In this document: piece after piece, positions 1-8,729 of the stretch
How positions within the stretch are numbered: the first letter of the stretch is position 1
Layout of the letters: the number at the start of each line of letters is the position of its first letter
NCBI RefSeq assembly: GCF_013376455.1
Contig: NZ_CP045504.1
Location: 496,001-560,000 of the forward strand
Length of the DNA: 64,000 bases
Source: Desulfolutivibrio sulfodismutans DSM 3696
GTDB lineage: Bacteria; Desulfobacterota; Desulfovibrionia; Desulfovibrionales; Desulfovibrionaceae
Reading direction: 5' to 3'
Translations under genes and position numbers: made by a program
Notes under the pieces: generated by a model
Database searches by the model: none
What the model saw: the letters and a program-made list of their open reading frames with translations, nothing else
Told to the model about the DNA's origin: nothing

Positions 1-261
1 GTGACGGTGAAAAACCTGAACGGACAGCCGGTGGCCGCTGAAATCGCCGCCGCCGCCACGGATTTTCGCGAGACGGCCGCCGCGTTGCGCCGCTTTTCGG
101 TGGATTTCGCTAAACCCGTCCCACCTGCCGGGACGCCCGCCGCCAGGCCGGGAGGAGCCAGCGGGGCCGGACGGCCCGGCGACCTCCCGGGCGCTTCCGG
201 CCCGCGCGCGCCGAGCAGCCCGTCGGTCCCGGCCGTGAACATGGGCGGCAAGGCCCCCTGA
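1..261 (+). CDS. Hypothetical protein, possibly cut by the window edge
   Basis: An 86-codon reading frame opens with GTG at the first base, so the true start may lie upstream. The N-terminal half (about residues 1-40) looks like an amphipathic helix rich in Ala; the C-terminal half is low-complexity Pro/Gly/Ala/Ser and probably disordered. I recognise no family. Its TGA stop overlaps the ATG of the next gene (TGATG), which suggests translational coupling with the SemiSWEET-like gene. The compositional bias means coding is supported mainly by this overlap. Confidence 0.4.
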   Translation: MTVKNLNGQPVAAEIAAAATDFRETAAALRRFSVDFAKPVPPAGTPAARPGGASGAGRPGDLPGASGPRAPSSPSVPAVNMGGKAP

Positions 262-542
262 TGCCATCGTTCGACCCCTTTTTTTCCGACCTTTTCGGCT
301 ATGCGGCCGGAATCCTGACCACCGTGGCCTTTTTGCCCCAGGTGATCAAGACCTATGCCTCCAGGTCCGCCAGGGACATTTCGCTCTCCATGTACGTCAT
401 TTTCACCATCGGAATCCTCTTGTGGCTGGCTCACGGCCTGCTCGCCGGTTCCGGACCCGTGGTGGCCGCCAACAGCGTGGGGCTCGTGTTGTCCCTGTCC
501 ATGGTGGTCATGAAGGTTGTTTTCGGAAGGGGAAAGCGGTAG
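261..542 (+). CDS. SemiSWEET/PQ-loop small sugar transporter
   Basis: This 93-residue protein has the size and layout of bacterial SemiSWEETs, which work as dimers of three-helix units that move small sugars across the inner membrane. Three hydrophobic segments are visible (about residues 11-28, 43-62 and 67-87). The first carries the PQ-loop motif, here FLPQVIKTY, followed by the charged stretch SARDISLSMY typical of the family and by AANSV in the third helix. Substrate cannot be read from sequence. It is coupled to the upstream frame by a TGATG overlap. Confidence 0.8.
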   Translation: MPSFDPFFSDLFGYAAGILTTVAFLPQVIKTYASRSARDISLSMYVIFTIGILLWLAHGLLAGSGPVVAANSVGLVLSLSMVVMKVVFGRGKR

Positions 543-858
543 GGCTCGGCCGGACGCGCCAGATGCGCAGCAATGCGCCCGGCGGGCGTGAGGGATCGTT
601 TTCTCTTTGGAGCAGCATGATTTTTCTTGTTCAGTTCTTAAATATTTGTTAGTAAATTTTGCGTTTTCGGAGAGCGCCGGACGCGGGACATAGCGGGACG
701 GGCAAGCATGGCCTCCCTCCCGAGTCCTGTTTGGACGGTATGCTGGGAGCAGTGTTTCCCGGAAGAGAGGCGTACCGTTTTTTGTATTGCACAGGCTTTG
801 ATTTTCGTGTCCGTTGTATGCAGCATCCGCCTTTTTCCAATGCAGGGGGAGTTCTTTC
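543..858. other. Intergenic stretch without a convincing gene
   Basis: About 316 bases separate the SemiSWEET-like gene from the methyltransferase gene. An AT-rich patch lies near 606-662 and a short GC-rich inverted stretch near 570-590, but I see no good -35/-10 pair or terminator. Frames here are short and biased, and none has a ribosome binding site worth calling. Confidence 0.4.
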
Positions 859-1563
859 ATGTCCATTGCCGAGAAGATGCGCGAGATCGCCTCCCAGGTG
901 GGGCCGGAGCATGTTTACCGTACCGTGTACGACGAGGATCTTCACGTCCTGGTTCCGGGAAAGGAAGACATCAATGCGGAGATCCTGGACACCTTTTCCA
1001 GGATCGACTTCACGGGAAAAAGTGTTGTCGACCTGGGCTGCAACTTCGGCTTTTTCACCTTCTATGCCGCCAGGTTGGGCGCCCGCCAGGTGGTGGGGGT
1101 GGATCGCGAGGAGGGGGTGTTGCAGGGGTGCGAGGTGTTAAAGGAATACTTTAACTCTCCGGTCAGCTTCGAGGCCCACGACATCTACGATCCGGCCTGC
1201 ACCCTGCCCGAGCGGACCTTCGACATCGCCATGCTTGTGGAATTCATCGGCAAAACATTCATCGTGGAGAACCGGATCGCGCCCACCCTGGGGTTTCTGG
1301 AGAAACTCTCGGAGCGGGAATTGATCGTGTCGGTGCAAAAGATCTACTGGATCAGAAAGGAACTGGGAACCACGCCCGAGGCCCTGCGCGGCATGTATAC
1401 CGACCGGTACGTACAGGGCGGATCGTTTTATCTGCTGGACTACGTGCGGGACTTTTTCGCCCCGCGCTGGCGCATGGAGCCCATCTCGGAGTTAAACGGG
1501 GAATACGAGAAGCCCCGCAAGCTCCTGCGGTTCGTGCGGGCCCAGCCGGAGACTCCCGCGTAA
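859..1563 (+). CDS. SAM-dependent class I methyltransferase
   Basis: The 234-residue protein has a Rossmann-type methyltransferase core: motif I VVDLGCNFGFFT at about residues 56-67 and the acidic end of strand 2 (VVGVDRE, residues 78-84). The closest general type is the FkbM/UbiE-like group of small-molecule or lipid methyltransferases; the substrate is unknown. I chose ATG 859 because AGGGGGA lies 8-14 bases upstream and because the 15 residues added by the upstream in-frame start are not methyltransferase-like. It stands alone, with a convergent gene right after it. Confidence 0.82.
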   Translation: MSIAEKMREIASQVGPEHVYRTVYDEDLHVLVPGKEDINAEILDTFSRIDFTGKSVVDLGCNFGFFTFYAARLGARQVVGVDREEGVLQGCEVLKEYFNSPVSFEAHDIYDPACTLPERTFDIAMLVEFIGKTFIVENRIAPTLGFLEKLSERELIVSVQKIYWIRKELGTTPEALRGMYTDRYVQGGSFYLLDYVRDFFAPRWRMEPISELNGEYEKPRKLLRFVRAQPETPA

Positions 1564-1565
1564 GG

Positions 1566-1817
1566 CTATTCCGCCTTCCACAACGTCTGGGCCGGGGTGA
1601 ACGCCGCCTCAAGCTCGGGGCTTATGGCGATAAGCGCCGTGGTCCCCACCCGCGAGAGGCGGACGTGGTCTGCCGGATCGAGTCCGGCCCGCCGGGCCTC
1701 GCCTTCCCAGCGCTCCATCTCCCCGCGCAGCATGTCCTCGAATTCCGGGCGCGTCTCGACCGGCCCGTCAAAGCTGGACATGACCGTCCAGCCGTCTCCG
1801 TCTTGTCCGTCGTTCAT
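1566..1817 (-). CDS. Small conserved-looking hypothetical protein coupled to ubiX
   Basis: This 83-residue acidic protein (many Glu/Asp, one central ERWEGEARRAG helix) has no recognised domain. Its start overlaps the ubiX stop by four bases (ATGA type), so it is probably translated as the second gene of a ubiX operon. The coding sense is supported by the tight overlap and balanced residue use. It ends three bases from the end of the convergent methyltransferase gene. Confidence 0.55.
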   Translation of the reverse strand: MNDGQDGDGWTVMSSFDGPVETRPEFEDMLRGEMERWEGEARRAGLDPADHVRLSRVGTTALIAISPELEAAFTPAQTLWKAE

Positions 1818-2386
1818 GGCGTGTCCTCTTTCCAGCCGTGCATAAGGTCGTGGGAGATGCCCAGGCGGTCCAGGATGCGGGCCACCACGAAATGCACCAG
1901 GTCGTCGATGGTTGCGGGTTTGTGGTAGAAGCCCGGCGCGGCGGCCAGGATCTCCGCCCCGGCCTCGTGCGCCGCCAGCATGTTTTTGAGATGCGTCCGG
2001 TTATACGGCGTCTCGCGCGGCACCAGGATCAGGGGACGGCGTTCCTTGAGGCAGACGTCGGCGGCCCGGTGGATGAGATTCGAGCCCAGGCCCGTGGCGA
2101 TGGCCGCCAGGGAGGCCATGGAGCAGGGGCACACCACCATGCCCGCATGCCGCCAGGAACCGCTGGCCGGTCCGGCGTCCAGCTCGTTTTGGCGGTAGAC
2201 CGTGTGGGCCATGCCCGACAGTTCGGCGGCGGAAACCGCAGACTCCAGGGAAAGGACCAGTCGGGCCGCATCGGACAGGATGAGATGCAGCTCCACGCCG
2301 GGCGCCCGGGACAGTTCCCGGGCCAGGGACACGGCATAGGGCATGCCGCTGGCCCCGGTGACGGCCAGAACTACGCGGCGGATCAT
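1814..2386 (-). CDS. ubiX: Flavin prenyltransferase UbiX/Pad1
   Basis: UbiX makes prenylated FMN, the cofactor of UbiD-type decarboxylases, from FMN and dimethylallyl phosphate. The 190-residue length is typical. Visible family motifs are the N-terminal flavin site VTGASGMPYA (residues 9-18), VCPCSMASLAAIATG (about 86-100), and RPLILVPRETPYN with the following HLKNM (about 116-133). No ubiD partner lies in the window, so the recipient decarboxylase must be elsewhere. The small downstream gene overlaps it by four bases. Confidence 0.93.
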   Translation of the reverse strand: MIRRVVLAVTGASGMPYAVSLARELSRAPGVELHLILSDAARLVLSLESAVSAAELSGMAHTVYRQNELDAGPASGSWRHAGMVVCPCSMASLAAIATGLGSNLIHRAADVCLKERRPLILVPRETPYNRTHLKNMLAAHEAGAEILAAAPGFYHKPATIDDLVHFVVARILDRLGISHDLMHGWKEDTP

Positions 2387-2472
2387 GGGATGGCTCCCGG
2401 GTGTGTCCAGAGCGGATGACGGGTCATGGCTGCCTTTTTTTCTTCCTCTCCATGCATTTCAAGGACACGACG

Positions 2473-3930
2473 CTAGGCCACGTCCCACTCCGGCCCGGCC
2501 GGGGTGTCCTTGACCTCCACGCCAAGGGCCGAAAGCTCGTCGCGGATGGCGTCCGAGCGGGCGAAATCCTTGTTCTGGCGGGCCGTCTGCCGCTCGGCCA
2601 GAAGCGCCTCCACCTTGGCGGCGTCGATGCCCTTGCGCGACATGCGGCTGGTCTTGAGCCGGGCCGTAAACTCAGCCGGGTCCGTGCCGAAGACCCCGAG
2701 CACGGCGGCATATCCGGCCATGTCGGCCAAAAACCGGCGGCACAGGTCGGGCACGTCCTTGCATTTGGCCAGGGTCTTGTCCTCCAAAACCCGGTTGACG
2801 AGCCGGGCCATGCCGAAGACATGCCCCAGGGCGGCGGCGGTATTCAGGTCGTCGTCCATGGCCGCCGCAAAGCCGGATTCCAGCCGGGCCATCTCCGGGG
2901 CGATGTCGGCGGGCAGGGCACTGCCGGACCACTTGGTGCGGCTTACGGCCTGGGCGGCCGACTCCAGGGCGGCATAGACGCGGCGGATGCCCTTTTCGGC
3001 CTCGTCCATGGCCTCCCGGGAATAGTCCAGGGGACTGCGGTAGTGGGCCGAGACCAGGAAAAAGCGCAGCACCTCGGGGAGGTATCCGGCAAAGATGTCG
3101 CGCAGGGTGATGAAGTTGCCCAGCGACTTGGACATCTTTTCGGTATTGATGCGCACGAAGCCGTTATGCACCCAGAACCGGCAAAAGTCCCGGCCAAGGG
3201 CGGCCTCGCTCTGGGCGATCTCGTTTTCGTGGTGGGGAAAGATCAGATCCTGGCCGCCGCCGTGGATGTCCAGGGGCAGATCCAAAAGCCCCTCGCTCAT
3301 GGCCGAGCACTCCAGGTGCCAGCCCGGGCGGCCCTTGCCGAAGGGACTGTCCCACATGGGTTCGCCGGGCTTGGCCGCCTTCCACAGGGCGAAATCCAGA
3401 GGGTCTTCCTTTTCCTCGCCGGGCGCGACCCGCGCCCCGGAGCGCAGATCCTCCACGTCGCGGCCCGAGAGTTTGCCGTAGCCGGGAAAAGATCGCACCC
3501 GGAAATAGACGTCGCCCGAGGGGGTGGCGTAGGCGTGGCCCTTGTCGATCAGGCGCTGGGCCAATTCCAGCATGGGGGTGATGTAGGCCGTGGCCCGGGG
3601 CTCGGCGTCGGCGCGAAGAATTCCCAGGGCGTCCATGTCCTCGTGAAAGGCGGCGATGTATTTTTCAGCCACCTCCTCGGGCGGTATGCCCTCGGTGTTG
3701 GCCCTTTTGATGATCTTGTCGTCCACGTCCGTGAAGTTGCGCACGAAACGCACGGCAAGGCCCTGGCTGCGCAGGTGGCGCACCAGGACGTCGAAGACCA
3801 CGCAGGAACGGGCATGGCCGATGTGGCACAGGTCGTAGGCCGTGATCCCGCACACGTACATGTTGACCTGTCCGGGAATGCGCGGGGTGAAGACCTCTTT
3901 GGAGCGGGTCTGGGTATTGTAAAGCTGCAT
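2473..3930 (-). CDS. cysS: Cysteinyl-tRNA synthetase
   Basis: This 485-residue class I aminoacyl-tRNA synthetase charges tRNA-Cys in the cytosol. The HIGH-type motif is CHIGHARS (about residues 35-42), the zinc ligands include the Cys in VCGITAYD (about 27-34) and the later WHLECSAM and HHENE stretches, and the KMSKS loop is EKMSKSLGNF (about 265-274). A C-terminal DALR-like helical domain with a short basic tail follows. Length and motif order are normal. It is transcribed alone, toward ubiX. Confidence 0.97.
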   Translation of the reverse strand: MQLYNTQTRSKEVFTPRIPGQVNMYVCGITAYDLCHIGHARSCVVFDVLVRHLRSQGLAVRFVRNFTDVDDKIIKRANTEGIPPEEVAEKYIAAFHEDMDALGILRADAEPRATAYITPMLELAQRLIDKGHAYATPSGDVYFRVRSFPGYGKLSGRDVEDLRSGARVAPGEEKEDPLDFALWKAAKPGEPMWDSPFGKGRPGWHLECSAMSEGLLDLPLDIHGGGQDLIFPHHENEIAQSEAALGRDFCRFWVHNGFVRINTEKMSKSLGNFITLRDIFAGYLPEVLRFFLVSAHYRSPLDYSREAMDEAEKGIRRVYAALESAAQAVSRTKWSGSALPADIAPEMARLESGFAAAMDDDLNTAAALGHVFGMARLVNRVLEDKTLAKCKDVPDLCRRFLADMAGYAAVLGVFGTDPAEFTARLKTSRMSRKGIDAAKVEALLAERQTARQNKDFARSDAIRDELSALGVEVKDTPAGPEWDVA

Positions 3931-4041
3931 GGGCTTCTCCGGTCGAAGGGGTGGTTTGTCAAAGCAAAGGGGGCGGGCAAAGTCAAGTGCGGCCCCTGCC
4001 CCGGCCGGGAGGCGGCAGGACAGGGGCGCATCCGGCGATCC

Positions 4042-4056
4042 GGCCGTCAGACGGCC
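4042..4056 (-). terminator. Short hairpin after the symporter gene
   Basis: GGCCGTC and GACGGCC form a 7-bp perfect stem with a one-base gap, 34 bases beyond the stop of the leftward symporter gene. There is no T-tract on the transcribed strand, so it may only stabilise the 3' end. Confidence 0.3.
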
Positions 4057-4089
4057 ATTCGCTGTCGTTTTGCCAGTTTGCGGCGTGGA

Positions 4090-5550
4090 TTATCCTTTGG
4101 CGCCGAAGGCCTGGGCGATGGTCCTCTCGCTTGGCGGACGGGTAAAAAGGCTCACCAGGGGGACGACCGCAAAGGGCGCGATCATGGCCGCGCTCGAGGC
4201 GATGGGGGACTTGGCCGGGCCCAGGATGAAAAAGAGCGTGATGTTGACCACAAGCCCCGTGGCCATGCCCGCCTTGACCCCGGCCTTGGTGGCGCCTTTC
4301 CAGAACAGGCCGTAGATGTAGGGGGCCATGAAGGCCCCGGCCACCGCGCCCCAGGACAGGGACATCAGCGTGATGATGATGTCGAAGTCGTACCTGGCGA
4401 TGACGTAGGAGATGACGATGAAAAGCGCCGAAAGCAGGCGGATGAGGCGAACCGAGGCCTTGTTGGAGACCTCGGGGTTGATGTGGCCCTTGTACAGGTC
4501 GATGGCCACGGCCGAGGCCGAGACCAGGACCAGGGAGGACAGGGTGGACATGGAGGCCGAGAGCACCAGGAGCAGGATCAGCGCCATGAGGGCTTCCGGA
4601 AGGTTCGTCTTGAGCATGTCCGGGATGAAGCGGTCGAAGTCCGCCGCGCCGGAGGCGGTCAGGGGAGGGGCGTCGTAGAAAAGGTGCGTCATTGACCCGG
4701 TGAAATAGGCTGCAAACCCGATGATCAGGGCAAAGACGCAGGTGGCCCAGGCGGCCTTGACGATGACCGACTCGTCCTTGACGGCATAGAACTTCTGCAC
4801 CATCTGGGGCAGGCCCCAGGTTCCGAACGAGGTCATGAACACCAGGGCGCACAGAAGCAGCGTGCCGGGTTGTTTTTCAAGCGGCATGTGCAGGAGGTGT
4901 TTGCCCGGGATGGTGGAGAGCACCTCGGAAAGACCGCCGCCCTTTTGCACCAGCAGGTAGACCATGACGATGGACCCGAATATCATGATGATGCCCTGGA
5001 TGAAATCCGTGAAGGCGATGGCGAAATAGCCGCCGAGCACCAGGTACAGCCCGGTGATGCCGATCATGATAAGTAAGGCCGTGTCGAAGGAGATGTTGAA
5101 ATTGGCCTCGAACAGATACCCCAGGCCCTTGAAGACCGAGGCGGAATAGGGGAGCAGGAACACGAAAATGATAAGCGCGCTGATGATTTTTAAATATTTC
5201 CCGTCGTAACGCTCCTGCAGAAACTCCGGCATGGTCATCACGTCGAGGTTCTTGGTCATGCGCCGGGTGCGTTTGCCCAGAATCAGCCAGGCCATAAGCG
5301 ACCCGAACACGGCGTTGCCGGCGGCGATCCACAGGGCGTTGAGACCATAGGCCCAGCCGAGCTTTCCGGCGAATCCGATAAAGAGCACGGCGGAAAAATA
5401 CGTCGTGCCGTAGGCCACGGCCGACACCCAGGGACCGATGCTGCGTCCGCCCAGGAAAAAGTCGTTTAGGGACGAGGTGCGGCGCATGCCCCACACGCCG
5501 ACCCCGATCATGAAGGCGAAAAAGACGCATAAAAGGATGATGGAAAACAT
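4090..5550 (-). CDS. Sodium:solute symporter family transporter
   Basis: The 486-residue protein has about 12-13 hydrophobic helices and the SSS-family (PutP/ActP/PanF-like) N-terminal signature, including SLNDFFLGGRSIGPWV (about 28-43) and a Gly/Ala-rich second helix with TTYFSAV. These sodium-driven inner-membrane importers carry proline, acetate, pantothenate or sugars; the substrate here is unknown. It lies 102 bases downstream of an acyl-CoA synthetase gene on the same strand, and a carboxylate substrate for that enzyme is a reasonable guess, not shown. A GC-rich hairpin lies between the two. Confidence 0.85.
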   Translation of the reverse strand: MFSIILLCVFFAFMIGVGVWGMRRTSSLNDFFLGGRSIGPWVSAVAYGTTYFSAVLFIGFAGKLGWAYGLNALWIAAGNAVFGSLMAWLILGKRTRRMTKNLDVMTMPEFLQERYDGKYLKIISALIIFVFLLPYSASVFKGLGYLFEANFNISFDTALLIMIGITGLYLVLGGYFAIAFTDFIQGIIMIFGSIVMVYLLVQKGGGLSEVLSTIPGKHLLHMPLEKQPGTLLLCALVFMTSFGTWGLPQMVQKFYAVKDESVIVKAAWATCVFALIIGFAAYFTGSMTHLFYDAPPLTASGAADFDRFIPDMLKTNLPEALMALILLLVLSASMSTLSSLVLVSASAVAIDLYKGHINPEVSNKASVRLIRLLSALFIVISYVIARYDFDIIITLMSLSWGAVAGAFMAPYIYGLFWKGATKAGVKAGMATGLVVNITLFFILGPAKSPIASSAAMIAPFAVVPLVSLFTRPPSERTIAQAFGAKG

Positions 5551-5614
5551 GAAAGGCCACGCTCCCGGTTTTTGGGCGTCCCGGCCCGGCGGACCGGGCG
5601 GGGCGGGGGGTTGT

Positions 5615-5642
5615 CCCGGCCGCAGGCGGGCCTGCGGCCGGG
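5615..5642 (-). terminator. Strong GC hairpin between synthetase and symporter genes
   Basis: CCCGGCCGCAGGC and GCCTGCGGCCGGG form a perfect 13-bp stem with a two-base loop just past the synthetase stop. No T-run follows on the leftward transcript, so it may be an attenuating or RNA-protecting hairpin rather than a full terminator. Confidence 0.45.
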
Positions 5643-5652
5643 TCTGCGAGTG

Positions 5653-7308
5653 TTAGTTCATGGCCTCGGGGAACATCTCGCCAGCCAGTTCGCGCAGTTT
5701 GTACTTCTGGATCTTTCCGCTGGCGGTGATGGGATAGCTGTCCACGAAGGCCACGTATTTGGGGATTTTGTGCCAGGCGATCTGGCCCCGGCAGTAGTCG
5801 CGCACGTCCTCGGGGGCCATGGTCACGCCCTTTTTCAGGATGATGAAGGCCCCCACCTCCTCGCCGTACTTGCGGCTGGGCACGCCCGCCACCTGCACGT
5901 CGGAGACGCCCTCCAGGGTGTAGAGGAATTCCTCGATCTCCCGGGGGTAGATGTTCTCGCCGCCCCGGATGATCATGTCCTTGAGGCGTCCGGTGATGGC
6001 CAGGTAGCCGTTCTCGTCCATGGTTCCCAGGTCGCCGGAGCGAAGCCAGCCGTCAGGGGTGATGGCCTTGGCCGTGGCCTCGGGGTTGTTGTAGTAGCCC
6101 TTCATCAGCGAATAGCCCCGGCAGCAGACCTCGCCCTGCACCCCGTGCGGCACTTCCAGGCCGGTTTCGGGGTCGCGCACGCAGACCTCGATGTGCGGTA
6201 GGGCCTTGCCCACGGACTCCACCCGGTAGTGCAGGGGATCGTCGGGGGTGGTCTGGGTCATGACCGGGGAGTTCTCGGTCAGGCCGTAGCAGATGGTGAT
6301 TTCCTTCATGTACATGAGATCCATGACCTGGCGCATGACCTGGATGGGGCAGGGGGAACCGGCCATGATGCCCGTGCGCAGGCAGGAGAAGTCGAACTTT
6401 TTAAAGAGCTTGTGTTCGAGCATGGCGATGAACATGGTGGGCACGCCGTAGACCGCCGTACACCGCTCCTGGTCGATGGAGGACATGACCGACACCGGGT
6501 TGAACGCCTCCACGATGACCATGGTCACCCCGTGGTTGACGCAGGCCATGACCCCCAGGACGCACCCGAAGCAATGGAACAGCGGCACGGTCAGGCACAA
6601 CCGGTCCTTGGGCGAGAAGCGTTGCCGCTGCCCGATCCAGTAGCCGTTGTTGACCACGCTTTTGTGGGTGAGCATGACCCCCTTGGGAAAGCCCGTGGTG
6701 CCCGAGGTGTACTGCATATTCACCACGTCGTCGGGATGCAGGGTGGCCTGGCGCTCGGCGTACTCCTCGTCCGTGACCATGCGCGCCATGCCCAGCACCT
6801 CGGGGATGTTGTACATGCCGCGGTGTTTTTCAGGGCCCAGGAAGAAGACGCGTTTCAAGTGCGGGAAGGTGGTGCTTTTGATACGCCCGCGTTCCATGCT
6901 GCGCAGTTCCGGGGCCAGATCGTAGAGGATCTGGATGTAGTCCGAGTCGCGAAAGCCGTCGATGATGAAGATGTTCTCGCACTCGGAGTTGGTGAGCAGG
7001 TACTTGAGCTCGTTTCTTTTGTAGTTGGTGTTGACCGTGAGCAGGATGGCGCCCATCTTGGCCGTGGCGAACTGCAAGGCCACCCAGTAGGGCACGTTGG
7101 TGGCCCATACGGCCACCTTCTCGCCTTTCTGCACGCCCAGGGCCATGAGCCCCTTGGCCAGGTCGTCGGTGAGCTTGTCGAACTGGGAGTACGTCAGGCG
7201 GAAATCACGATCCACATAGACCACGGCCTCGGTGTCCGGGTTCGCCGCCGCGGTTTTGGCCAGAAGCTGGCCCATGGTCAGATCGAACAAGGGAGTGTCG
7301 TCGGACAT
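5653..7308 (-). CDS. AMP-forming acyl-CoA synthetase (fatty acyl-CoA ligase type)
   Basis: The 551-residue ANL-superfamily enzyme activates a carboxylic acid to its acyl-adenylate and then the CoA thioester. The P-loop-like A3 motif YTSGTTGFPKG is at about residues 199-209, the YGLTENSPV A5 motif near 338, SGDLGTMDENGYL with GRLKDMIIRGGENIYP (A7-A8) near 425-460, and the C-terminal catalytic lysine motif ASGKIQKYKL near 530. It resembles FadD/medium-to-long-chain ligases; chain length is not predictable. It follows an XRE-cupin regulator gene by 12 bases on the same strand, so the two are probably one operon. Confidence 0.86.
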   Translation of the reverse strand: MSDDTPLFDLTMGQLLAKTAAANPDTEAVVYVDRDFRLTYSQFDKLTDDLAKGLMALGVQKGEKVAVWATNVPYWVALQFATAKMGAILLTVNTNYKRNELKYLLTNSECENIFIIDGFRDSDYIQILYDLAPELRSMERGRIKSTTFPHLKRVFFLGPEKHRGMYNIPEVLGMARMVTDEEYAERQATLHPDDVVNMQYTSGTTGFPKGVMLTHKSVVNNGYWIGQRQRFSPKDRLCLTVPLFHCFGCVLGVMACVNHGVTMVIVEAFNPVSVMSSIDQERCTAVYGVPTMFIAMLEHKLFKKFDFSCLRTGIMAGSPCPIQVMRQVMDLMYMKEITICYGLTENSPVMTQTTPDDPLHYRVESVGKALPHIEVCVRDPETGLEVPHGVQGEVCCRGYSLMKGYYNNPEATAKAITPDGWLRSGDLGTMDENGYLAITGRLKDMIIRGGENIYPREIEEFLYTLEGVSDVQVAGVPSRKYGEEVGAFIILKKGVTMAPEDVRDYCRGQIAWHKIPKYVAFVDSYPITASGKIQKYKLRELAGEMFPEAMN

Positions 7309-7320
7309 GATCGGCGTCCT

Positions 7321-7902
7321 CTATTCCGGGAAATACAGAACGGCGTAGATCTGGGCCGGTTCCGTTCCCGCACAGCCCACATGGTGGGGCACGATGGAAT
7401 TGAAGTAGATGCTGTCGCCGGGGCTCAGGACATGGGTCTCCCTGGCCATGACCACCTCGACCTGGCCGGAAACCACCACGATGAACTCTTCGCCCTCATG
7501 GGAGGACAGGGAGGTGTCGCACCCTTCGGCCCCGGGCTGCATCTCGATGAAAAACGGCTCCATGTGGCGGTCGGACTTGCCCGCGCCCAGGGAGTGGAAG
7601 GTCAGCCCTTCGCCCTTCTTGGCCGCTCCCGTGTGCAGAACCACCTCGTCGCCTCCGCCCAGATCCGTACACCGCACCAGGCAGCAGTCGCTGCCTGCCT
7701 CGCCGTCCATGAAGGTGCCCAGACGCACGCCCAAGGCCCGGGAGACCTTGAGCAGCGGCCCCAGGGAGGGCGTGATGTCGTCCTCTTCGAGGGAGGTGAG
7801 AAATTCCAGGCTAAGGCCCGTGCGCTCGGCCATCTCCTCCCGGCTTAAGTCCTGCAACTCCCGGAAGGCCCGGATGCGTTCTCCAAGCTTTTTGTCATTC
7901 AT
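7321..7902 (-). CDS. XRE-family regulator with C-terminal cupin domain
   Basis: The 193-residue protein has an N-terminal helix-turn-helix (LGERIRAFRELQDLSREEMAERTGL, about residues 5-29, in two parts) and a C-terminal cupin (about 115-190) with the ligand-pocket pattern HEGEEFIVVVSGQVEV and PGDSIYFNSIVPH. Such proteins bind operator DNA and sense a small ligand in the cupin. I prefer ATG 7902 because GAGGTG precedes it; an upstream ATG at 7920 has no such site. It precedes an acyl-CoA synthetase gene and is divergent from a second XRE-cupin gene, so fatty or aromatic acid control is a fair inference. Confidence 0.85.
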   Translation of the reverse strand: MNDKKLGERIRAFRELQDLSREEMAERTGLSLEFLTSLEEDDITPSLGPLLKVSRALGVRLGTFMDGEAGSDCCLVRCTDLGGGDEVVLHTGAAKKGEGLTFHSLGAGKSDRHMEPFFIEMQPGAEGCDTSLSSHEGEEFIVVVSGQVEVVMARETHVLSPGDSIYFNSIVPHHVGCAGTEPAQIYAVLYFPE

Positions 7903-8114
7903 GCGGCACCTCGTGGTCATGATTGTGATGGGAACGTACGCCCGGGTTCCGGTACAGGATATTTCGCCGGGATTCCAGTCCCTTTTTGCCGCTTCCTTTC
8001 GTTTTTCGCCGATTTCCCTTTGACAAGGGAAAAATATTCAGAAAAAGAAAGAACCTCTCTTTCGCGATCATTTCGCTATTTCGCCAACCATCCAGCTTGC
8101 CACGAGGTGCGGCC
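7903..8114. promoter_or_regulatory. Divergent promoter region with repeated TTTCGC motifs
   Basis: The spacer between the two XRE-cupin genes holds five TTTCGC motifs (starting near 7962, 8004, 8060, 8071 and 8079), the last three about 8-11 bases apart and just upstream of the rightward gene. TTGACA at 8020-8025 is embedded in a TCCCTT/AAGGGA inverted repeat. These are candidate operators and a -35 box. Both flanking genes use the same CACGAGGTGC ribosome binding segment. Confidence 0.4.
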
Positions 8115-8675
8115 ATGAACGAGGAAGTGGGTCCGGTCAAGGACATCGCCATGCGACTAGGCGGCATTCGCGAGGTCATGGGGTTTTCCCCCGAGGCCCT
8201 GGCCGAAAAAACCGGTGTGGATGTCGCAGACGTCCTGGCCTACGAATCCGGAAACCGCGAGATTCCGGTCAGCTACCTCTACAAGGTCGCCCAGGTCTGC
8301 AACGTGGACCTGACCAATCTTCTGACCGGCGGCGAGGCCCACCTGCATGCCTATTCCCTGGTCCGGGCCGGACATGGCCTGTCCGTGGACCGGCGCAAGG
8401 CCTACAAGTACCTGAGCCTGGCCTACCGGTTCCGCAAACCCGCCATGGAGCCCTTTCTGGTCACGGTTCCGCCCAAGCCCGAGTCCGACCTCGAGAGCAA
8501 CCGGCACCTGGGCCAGGAATTCGTCTACATGCTGCGGGGGCGTCTGGAGATTCGGCTGGGCAGCGACGTCGTGGTCATGGAGCCGGGGGACTGTCTGTAT
8601 TTCGATTCCCGCACTCCCCACGCCATGCGCGGTCTGGACGGCCAGGAGGCCGAGTTCCTGGATGTGATCATCTAA
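8115..8675 (+). CDS. XRE-family regulator with C-terminal cupin domain
   Basis: This 186-residue protein has the same architecture as its divergent neighbour: a helix-turn-helix (about residues 8-60, with SPEALAEKTGVDVADVLAYE) and a cupin (about 115-185, with GQEFVYMLRGRLEIRLG and PGDCLYFDSRTPHAM). ATG 8115 is supported by GAGGTG upstream; earlier in-frame codons lie in the promoter region. It sits 54 bases before a second AMP-forming synthetase, so each cupin regulator is paired with its own synthetase. Sensing an acyl-CoA or carboxylate is inferred from context only. Confidence 0.85.
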   Translation: MNEEVGPVKDIAMRLGGIREVMGFSPEALAEKTGVDVADVLAYESGNREIPVSYLYKVAQVCNVDLTNLLTGGEAHLHAYSLVRAGHGLSVDRRKAYKYLSLAYRFRKPAMEPFLVTVPPKPESDLESNRHLGQEFVYMLRGRLEIRLGSDVVVMEPGDCLYFDSRTPHAMRGLDGQEAEFLDVII

Positions 8676-8729
8676 GTAAGCGGCGTGATCCGGGCCGAAG
8701 GCCCGCCCAATACCGAAACGGAGCCCGAC

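Noticed and set aside
2401-4695. A 764-codon rightward frame opposite cysS and the symporter gene
   Set aside because: It is a GC-rich antisense shadow; the leftward genes have clear family motifs.
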